Shown: one piece after another, positions 56,393 to 64,000 of the stretch
Layout: the number at the start of each line of letters is the position of its first letter
Position numbering within the stretch: the first letter of the stretch is position 1
Source of the DNA: Pipra filicauda
Lineage: Eukaryota > Chordata > Aves > Passeriformes > Pipridae
Assembly (NCBI RefSeq): GCF_003945595.2
Contig: NW_024104376.1
Span: 248,001-312,000, forward strand
Direction of reading: 5' to 3'
Length of the DNA stretch: 64,000 bases
Notes under the pieces: model-generated
Databases searched by the model: none
Seen by the model: the letters and a program-made list of their open reading frames with translations, nothing else
Told to the model about the DNA's origin: nothing
Program-made: the position numbers and the translations under genes

Positions 56393-56501
56393 TTATGAGA
56401 TGGGTCTTCTGGAATTATAAACTTTAACACCATTCAGCATTGAGGAGCGAGCATATTTTGTCAGGAGAGCACCAACAGTCTGCTTCTCTGCACACAAGTC
56501 T
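56393..56501 (-). CDS. DSCC1: DSCC1 last coding exon with stop codon
   Basis: It encodes [20 protein letters not shown] to V-Y-N-S-R-R-P-I-S and the TAA stop (56395-56393). The acceptor is ctctatag (minus strand). The first base completes the Gln codon from the exon at 56931-57079. The exon continues leftward as 3' UTR. Confidence 0.96.
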
Positions 56502-59500
56502 CTATAGAGAAAATAAAGCAGATGACACTGGCATTAGAGGTATTCTCAAACAAAATGAACCCAAGAAATACTTGTAACCATAGCAAGTTATCCTGGATTA
56601 GGATATTAGGAGAAAAGAAAAATGAACTACTGAAACTGTCACATAATATTTTAAATTACCTAAATTTTAGAACTTTGCTTGACATTTAAGCAATAGGCAA
56701 AAGTACACATTATCACCCATTTAAATCCAGTAGTATCAGCTTTTTACACGCATTTAAACCCAACAAATAGAGCTACCGATCCCAGAGGTATTCTATTCAT
56801 ATAGAATTCATATTCATTTCAAATGCAAAGTATAGTATTTGAGTCAATGATAGCTCATCAGAAGCCAGCAGTGCAAAAAGGGAAGAATATAATGCTAGTT
56901 ATATTTTAATAAAAGGAAATATATCCTTACTGTATATAAGGGGTAATATCCACTTCTGTCCACTTTTCCCGTATGCTGAATAAGCTGTTGAATCTTTCCT
57001 GATTGTCTTCAGGTAAGTCTTCTACTTTTAGCAGAAAGATGGTCTCTGGCCTTGAGCTTTTATCCACAAGAGCCAAGCCCTGTAGATCAGCATCAGAGAG
57101 AAAATGTAAAGCAAAAAGAAACTTCTTTCAGACAATGTTGCATACAAGTTGCTCTTTGCACATCCAAAGCCTCCTAGAACTGCACTACCAGAGGCAAAGT
57201 GAAGAAATATCATAAAGGGGCTGGTTTTACAGGCAATATTTATAATTTCCTTTATGACAAGAAGGAAGGGGGAATTCATTGAGTTCCAGCCTTTCTCTGT
57301 CTCCTTTGAGCAAAAGGATTCCCATAGTGCTTGCTATTCTACTGGCTGTCACTACAGTCTGCTCAACAACAGCTTCAGCCTCTGTTCTAGTTACATGTAC
57401 AAGTAGTAACTGCACAGCTGCAACTTTTCTTCAAACAGTGAAACATGCTGGAGTTACAGAAACATGAATTATCATGATTCCAGACTACTGGTGCTCATAG
57501 AGGATATCATAAAATGTACTTTAATTCACAAGCTGACAGAAACAACACAATCAATACCCAGTAATGGATAAAATCTATGTATGACACAAGTCAGTTACAG
57601 CCTACTCATGAAAGAATCGTACTTCTTTATGTGTTTACCTTAAGCTGATCAAGCCTTGTTGTCATCCCTTCAGGGACACTTTGTTGCCAGACTTCTTGAA
57701 ACTCTGACAGATTGAATTTAACTGCATTTTGCAAAAGCATTTGTGCTATAGCTCTACATATTTTATCTTCATGCATTTCAAAGTAAACCTCCCCTGCTGA
57801 GAAACAAAAAACAGGTTATATCTTGCGTTCCCACTTTTTGATAAAAGAACAAAAAACAGTCTTGTACTTCCATTCTGTTCTACAGTCTGCTGTAAACCAA
57901 GTATCCTCTTCTTTCTTTTTCTTGGTAAGTCATCTGACTTGGTACTACTTTGGATAAATGATGGTATCTTCTCATTCTCGAGAACAAATTATGCAGAATA
58001 GAGCAGCACTGTCCCAGCTCCAGTATTAATTCATATCAATAAATGTATTTGCCCTCCATTTTTCCCCTTTCACAGTACTCTGTTTCTCCTACAGCTTTCA
58101 TTCCTATTTCTGAATGACTTCTAGTAAAGCATTTGCTGTTTGTGGTTGAACAATTAACAAAATTTTCACTTCTTTGAGATGATGAAGGGAATAAAGAGAC
58201 TTCATTTTCTCTCATACTGACTTAACTAAAATTCTCTGAACAAAATCATGTATAAACATTTCCTTCCATTTTTTCAGTCACACAGACCTCCTGTCATTCA
58301 GACTTGTTCCTCATGCAACTTGTGCAACCTTTTTAAATATATTAAGATGACAGTCTGTTGCCACTCCAACTACTTTCCTATGTTCTTTAAGGTTAAGTGC
58401 AACTCCTGCTTCAGCCAATGGTGAGACAAAAGCCATTGTGGGGAAGAACTGAGACTGAGATTAAGGCACTGCAATATTATGTCTGTGTGTGAGATGGGCA
58501 ATGGAAATTTAATCAATACAATAAGCGGATCTTGTGGTGCAGTTCAAGGGACCAAAGGCAGATCCCTACTTCAGGCAAGCTGAATTCATGCCATTGACTA
58601 TTCACAACAGCACAATTAGTTGCTTAAATATCTGAGACCTCCTAGGGTATTCAAAGAGATATGCCATCTAAGTTTTACTAGTGATCTGTCTTAGTCACAA
58701 AAATAAGGGTTGTAGACACCTAATAAGTCACTTCTAGTACATCTGTTATTTCCCAGTTTTTCACTATTATCTTGTACAGTTTAATAGTCCTTTTTCATAT
58801 GAAATGTCCTTTAACAATTTTACTGATTTTTAGCTCAGTTTTCTCCCTCCTTTTACTGGCACTGTAGTAAACTCATTTGTTTGGGGCATCCTCACAAAAT
58901 CTGCATTTCCTCTTTAATAACTATTTCCTTTATCCAAAGTTAAACCATGCAAGCTTTCACAAACTTACCATCATCAATGTATTTCCTCCCATAGCTTAAA
59001 AGAATGTGTTCTATCATCTCTCTGGAAAAAAAATAAAATCAGAAATCAAGTTTAACGCTGTTCATTAGGATGTCACAGAAACAGTTACCAAGAAAATGAT
59101 GAAGGAACAGGTATAGGGGAAAAAATAAATCTGAGAGAGCAGAGGATGAGACTTCTTCATGGGTGAAATGAAGAAACTGGTAAAAACTTAGAAGTAAAAG
59201 CGAACAAAAGGGGACAGAAATAACAGATGGGAGTTAATTCAGCCTGTCAACCCCAAAGGTCTCTTTCACTTTCTAGTTATAACTCACAACGACTAGAATG
59301 CATAAGGAGAATATGGAAAAGAGACTCTTGCAATATTACTTCTTTCCAATGAGAAAGAATTGTATCAGAAACAGTGTGGTCAGCAGGACCAGGGCAGTCA
59401 TCATCCCCCTGTGTTCAGCATTGGTGAGGCCACACCATGAATCCTGTGTGCAGTTCTGGGCTCCTCACTACAAGAAGGACACTGAGGGGCTGGAGCGTGT

Positions 59501-62086
59501 CCAGAGAAGGGCAACGGGGCTGGGGAAGGGTCTGGAACACAAGTCTTGCAGGAGCAGATGAGGAAGCTGGGGTTCAGCCTGGAAAAAAGGAGGTTCAGGG
59601 GAGACCTTATCGCTCTCTACAACTCCCTGACAGGAGGCTGTAGCCAGGTGAGGGTCGGTGTCTTCTCCCAAGTAACAAGTGACAGGACAAGAGGAAAAGG
59701 CCTCAGGTTGTATCAAGGGAGGTTTAGATTGGATGTAAGAAAAATTTCTTCATGGAAAGGGTTGTCAAGCACTGGAACTGGCTGCCCAGTGAAGTGCTGG
59801 AGTCACTATCCTTGGACGTCTTTAAAAGCTGTGTAGGATGTGGCACTTAGGGATATGGTTAAAGGGTAGATTTGGCAGTGCTGGGTTAACAGTTGGACTC
59901 AATGATCCTAATGTCTTTTACCAACCTAAATGATTCTAGGATGCAAGTCAAAAATTTGGCAGTTAATTACCCCTCACTGAATAGTAGGCATTTTTCTAGA
60001 ACTCTGGCATAAAATTATAGCCTAACTGCAGACACAAAAGCAAGATCTCTTTCTGAGCCAAATGCCAAATGAATGGAAAATGCTACATATTGTAAACTTA
60101 AGACTTTGTTTGAATGGTAATCTTGAATTACTTCATGACTTCAACTCTTATATTCTGAAATCAGCATTACACCAGAAAACATACCCACATCTCAGACAGT
60201 ACGCAAGAGGTAAACTAAACATTTTTGGCTAGCTGTAGTTCAGAATAGGTGTTTCAAGATGCTCAGCCATTTACTGCTTAAGTACATGCTACTTCCATCA
60301 TTTACAATTCAGTTGTAATGTTTCTACTATTGAATGAATTGAAAATATTACCAATAGACACTAGAATCAGTTTACTAACCTATCTGTCTAAACTACTAAT
60401 GCTCTTGTATACTTTTAGAGGCAAAGAAAATGTATCATTAACACCACGGTAACTGGAATCTAGATTTGGAAGACTATAATTATAAAAAACAGTTAATAAT
60501 TATTGTGATTAGTAATAGTTAATAATGAATGTAGGCAATTTTAAGTACTAAAAATAATTGCTTACCTGGGTTCTAGAGATCCAAGTTCTTCCAGGCAGGT
60601 ATGTAAAGGAACCTTATTTAAAGACCAGGACTCTGAGTCTATTAGCTGAGTAACGTGATCCAAGAGTTTCATTTCATAGTTGAATTCTAGAATTCTCCAA
60701 TATCCTGCCAAACAGAACATCACAAAACACTGTTAGAAGGAAAACATTAACACCTTAATTCTATTCCCATTAAGATACATTACAGAGTCTGGACATTTAG
60801 GTCACACCTTTACAAAGTACGGCAGCAGCATTCTGTCTTTTTAGGGATTAAAAGTGAGAAACAGAAATAAATAACAAGAACAAATGTAAAGGAGAATGAC
60901 ATTTAATCATCTCAATTATTCATAACTCTTCATGTAGATTAACTGTCACAGACACTACAAATCCCATCCCAAGCTGAATCAGACCTGGAGAAACTAGTAA
61001 TTAGTTCAGGCACGAACACGACTGGCTGCACTGGCACTGCAAAGCAACAGTTCAGGACCAGGCAAGTCCACTACAATCCAGATGTGACAAAGCACAGCTG
61101 TGGTACAATGGTACTGTGCAGGTGTCACTGACAAGGGAAGCCATCTCTGAGATCTTTGCTTACATAATGGGATGGGGTACAGAGATGATGGAGTAGAATT
61201 ATTCCTAGTGGTGCAAAACGATGGGATGTGAGGTAACAAGGGAAAACCCAGCTGGTTACTAGGATTTTTCCCCCTGTAGATAGTCAAACACCAGAACAGC
61301 CTGACAGAGGGTGTGCAATCTCCACTCTTGGAAATGCTCAGAACTCAATCAGCCAAGGCCCTGAGCATCCAGCTACAAGCTGGCTCTGTTCTAAAGCAGG
61401 AATTTGGACCTGATAACCTTCAGAGCTCAGTTCTGCCCTGTTTCAGTCTATGACTCAAGGACTGCTGTCACCTGGTGTTCCGGTGTGGGTTTGGGCATGG
61501 CCAAGTAAGGATGAGCAGGACCTGTCCCAAGGTGAGGCACTTGCTCAAGTTTTGCCTCACGTGGTAGGAAGACACTGAGATAAACCCAGTCTGGGAGGAA
61601 GAAAGGACTAGGAAAAGGCTGGAGTTAGGTAAGGATCAGCTATTTTTGCCTCTAGAACTGCAAAAAGCAGTACCTACTCATTCATGAAGAGGGCAACCAG
61701 CCAAAAAAATATTCATGCAATGGGTGGGATACTCTGATGCCAGTGTTTGTAGCAGCAAAGAAGGAATTACCCTGGGAAGAGACAGACTGGCAGTGCCTGC
61801 TCGGCTTTATTCTTTCGATCAGCTTCATAGCAGTGGAGGACATAGAACTATGGAAGCAGGTCTTAGAATTTTGAAGTAACTTGCACCTTGAAAGACAAGG
61901 ATGTGGAATGAGCCTTAGAAAAAGGAGACACATATTTTGGGGACAATAGCAGGGTTATTTCCTCATAAGCAATAATATTCTTCAGAGATGACTACCTTCA
62001 ATTTTGCAGGCATTTATAATCTGCAATTGATGGAGTATTTCTTCTTCACTTGCTTGAATCAGACTTAACAAATCTTCTGTTGTATA
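56393..62086 (-). CDS. DSCC1: DSCC1 (DCC1), sister chromatid cohesion protein, C-terminal part of the gene
   Basis: DSCC1 joins CHTF8 and CHTF18 in the CTF18-RFC alternative clamp loader, which loads PCNA at forks, contacts DNA polymerase epsilon and supports sister-chromatid cohesion in the nucleus. Six exons total 699 nt and encode the last 232 residues plus the stop, with every junction in frame. The C-terminal part corresponds to the winged-helix domains that bind DNA and polymerase epsilon. The protein ends N-S-R-R-P-I-S, as in the human protein. The N-terminal part (about 160 residues by comparison with the roughly 393-residue human protein) is off the right edge. Its 3' end is about 1 kb from the TAF2 CpG island. 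Confidence 0.97.
56931..57079 (-). CDS. DSCC1: DSCC1 coding exon, second from last
   Basis: It encodes [20 protein letters not shown], then [10 protein letters not shown] and [14 protein letters not shown]. The acceptor is atctacag and the donor is gtaagg on the minus strand. It lies in the C-terminal winged-helix part. Confidence 0.96.
57639..57796 (-). CDS. DSCC1: DSCC1 coding exon, third from last
   Basis: It encodes [20 protein letters not shown] to [13 protein letters not shown] and L-D-Q-L-K. The acceptor is tttctcag and the donor is gtaaac (minus strand). It begins with the last two bases of a split Ala codon and ends in phase 0. Confidence 0.96.
58969..59021 (-). CDS. DSCC1: DSCC1 short 53-nt coding exon
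   Basis: It encodes [17 protein letters not shown]. The acceptor is tttccag and the donor is gtaagt on the minus strand. It opens with the last base of a codon (Arg with this exon pair) and closes with the first base of the next. Confidence 0.94.
59366..59942 (+). mobile_element. CR1 LINE 3' fragment (sense)
   Basis: A well-preserved 5'-truncated CR1: 'acagtgtggtcagcaggacc', 'gtgtccagagaagggcaacg', 'ttagattggatgtaagaaaa', ending 'ccaacctaaatgattctagg'. It lies in the DSCC1 intron between 59021 and 60566, opposite to the direction of transcription. The open frames here are fragments of the CR1 polymerase ORF. Confidence 0.9.
60566..60704 (-). CDS. DSCC1: DSCC1 coding exon
   Basis: It encodes [20 protein letters not shown] to [15 protein letters not shown]. 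The acceptor is tttggcag and the donor is gtaagc (minus strand). Split Gly and Arg codons join the neighbours. Confidence 0.96.
61275..61450 (+). mobile_element. Old CR1 3' fragment (sense)
   Basis: Diverged CR1 tail: 'gtgtgcaatctccactcttg', 'ggccctgagcatccagctac', 'tttggacctgataaccttca'. It lies in the DSCC1 intron between 60704 and 61996. Confidence 0.65.
61996..62086 (-). CDS. DSCC1: DSCC1 coding exon, most upstream in the window
   Basis: It encodes [20 protein letters not shown] then [10 protein letters not shown]. The acceptor is cttgcag and the donor is gtagtc on the minus strand. It starts in phase 0. The preceding exon (the P-K-L-K-K region in human DSCC1) was not found up to 64000 and must lie outside. 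Confidence 0.95.
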
Positions 62087-64000
62087 CTGCAAGAAGGGAA
62101 AAAAAGAAGGAAATAAACCAGGTTATCCTTAGTCCTTCTTTGCTTCAGCAAGCATGCTAAATGCATTGTAAGCTATAATGAAGGAAAGACTTAAGATAGA
62201 TGTTTTTCCTCAGACCCTGAATTTTCTAAGGTTTACCACATTCTCTGAAACTTTTACTGTAACTTACAACATTTTCTCAAAGGGTTATTCAATATAAGTC
62301 AGTCCAACTACAGGAAAGTTTTTGTGCCAGGTGTAAGTAATACACCTGTATTCCCAGGATGTCAAATTAGCACACGCAGACATCGTAAGTAAAGTATCCC
62401 ACCAAGAATGAAAAGTCAATGTATTCTGGCTTTCCTAAAATCACATATATTAATCTGTGAGATTCAAAGAAAAGGCAAAACAAAAATCACTTATCACTTT
62501 TGGTGTCTGCTATCCAATTAGCAGACACGAAGCACAGACCCAGCCACAATACATACAGCTCCTTGCAGAACAGTTATGAGGTGAGATGGGAAGGTGCTGT
62601 GGATACTGTAGTAAAGACATGGTAGGAACAGAAGGTACCATGAAGAGTGAAGTAAATGGAGGAAATACCAGACTTCAACCCATTGGAAATAGGGCTTGAT
62701 CAATTCCTTTATTCACCTTACAGCCTATTTAATCCACTCTAATATTAAAATTCTGTTGATTACAGCTTATTTCCTATCAGAAGGAAAAGTATTGTATTAA
62801 GTACTTGAGATCTATTGGACTATGGGAACACAAACAGAACAAACCAACACTAAGTTTGGCACATCCACATATTAAAAAAGCATTTAATAAATATAAAAAG
62901 GTCTCCTCTTCCTGCCGTGACATTCTTATTAGACACTTTGTCGAAATACCATCAGGCCAAGCTCCCATCAGTATGTCAACAAGGGACAACCTTATTATAT
63001 AATACTTAAAGAAACACTGCTAGCAATTGAGATCAAAAACATCCCCAAATCAATATGTTTGTAAGTTAGATGCTGCCATTCAGATACCTTGCACAGAAGT
63101 CCTTGGCATTTGTCCCTGCTTTGGGGTCTGGCTGGCACTCCTAACAGCTTTTTTGAAGACATCACTGCTCTCAGCTCTGATGCTTTTATCAGCTCCATCA
63201 TCCTCACAAATATAAAATAGAATGGACTGACTTGCATCATGTCCACACCAGCAATTTCCAGATAATGTATTTAGTACGTTTCTTATCCTTATTCTTATCA
63301 GACTGTGATCACCTGAGTATGCCTTGTCATTTCACGGTAACATTCAGTACTAGATTATTTATAAGTTTTCCTGTAGTTTGCTAATCACATCACTATGCAA
63401 CAGGCTTCCACACAGTCTCATAGTTCCTTATGGCTCTTTTGCTGGGGTTCTCTGTGTATGATACAGTCCTGAAAACCATGAGAAGCTTACAGTAAGCCAC
63501 CAAAATAGAATAATTTGTTTTCAAACAGATTAGAAGTGGCTTATTAGTTGCCACTACATGAAAAATATTAAGTGTAAGCAAACAACACAGTGGAAATCTT
63601 TACTACACACATATTGTTTGGGATTCCAGTGAGAATTAGTCCCATAGGAAAGACCTTTCCCCTGGAGAGCTTTCAGATTCATTTAGAGTTCCATCAGTGG
63701 CAAGGTGAGATTTGTCTTCTTGTGTCTGATACATCTAGTTGTTCTCCAGCAAGCTCATAGAGGAAATACATTCTCCTTCAAAATAAATGGTGATCAGTTC
63801 TCAAAGTAGGCACTAATGTTTGGGAGACATTGACATGTTTTTATAACATTCATTCAACATTATGAATAAATATTATTGCATATGACATTTTGTTGTGTTG
63901 CTAGCCTATGTCAATGCTTATAATTTCTGGACAACTTAAGCCTTTCTACCTCTGCCATCCCTATTTTGCTGTATGTCCCTCTATGTCTAGATCAGAGTAG
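62087..64000 (-). other. DSCC1 intron, right edge of the window
   Basis: I looked for the next upstream DSCC1 exon and did not find it. The sequence is AT-rich intron without a repeat I recognise; the short open frames (for example 62777-62989) have no matching splice sites or family. Confidence 0.55.

Noticed and set aside
1..64000. CRISPR arrays, tRNA or rRNA genes, bacterial operons
   Set aside because: None were seen. The window is vertebrate nuclear DNA with spliced genes, and I found no regularly spaced repeats or tRNA-like cloverleaf segments.

Overview
This 64-kb window is vertebrate nuclear DNA and almost certainly from a bird. It is AT-rich, its genes are split into short exons separated by introns of up to about 12 kb, and its interspersed repeats are CR1 LINEs and ERVL-like LTR elements of avian type. 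A GC-rich CpG island lies at about 53.9-54.6 kb. The exact species cannot be read from the sequence. The LTR families, and a non-CR1 LINE that may be AviRTE, would suit a neoavian bird.

Two genes are present, both on the minus strand and arranged head to tail (DSCC1 then TAF2), the same order I recall at human 8q24. TAF2 (TFIID subunit 2) runs from its start codon at 53698 down to the left edge. I place 24 coding exons that join in frame and match TAF2 continuously, plus one further in-frame 51-codon exon (625-777) absent from the human protein as I remember it. About 130 C-terminal residues, including the His/Lys-rich tail, lie beyond the left edge. The six C-terminal coding exons of DSCC1 (a CTF18-RFC clamp-loader subunit) lie between 56393 and 62086. 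Its N-terminal part is off the right edge.

Layout: 1-38.6 kb holds the middle and C-terminal TAF2 exons, with an antisense CR1 at about 9.7-10.75 kb. Then comes an 11.9-kb intron (38609-50472) that holds most of the transposable elements: a solo ERVL-like LTR with a 5-bp target-site duplication, a CR1, a decayed ERVL-like provirus fragment, another CR1 and an inverted CR1 pair. Next are the first three coding exons (50.5-53.7 kb), whose first intron contains two RTE-like LINE insertions. The CpG island and TAF2 promoter follow, then the DSCC1 3' end and exons with two CR1 fragments among them.

Main points of interest: (1) the first coding intron of TAF2 appears to be a U2-type AT-AC intron, because no GT donor can keep the frame open; (2) an in-frame, symmetric cassette-like exon lies near the TAF2 C-terminus; (3) two 5'-truncated non-CR1 LINE copies keep target-site duplications and (ATG)n tails; (4) an inverted CR1 pair could form a long hairpin in TAF2 pre-mRNA. 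I found no previously undescribed multi-gene system; the novelty here is in gene structure and repeats.
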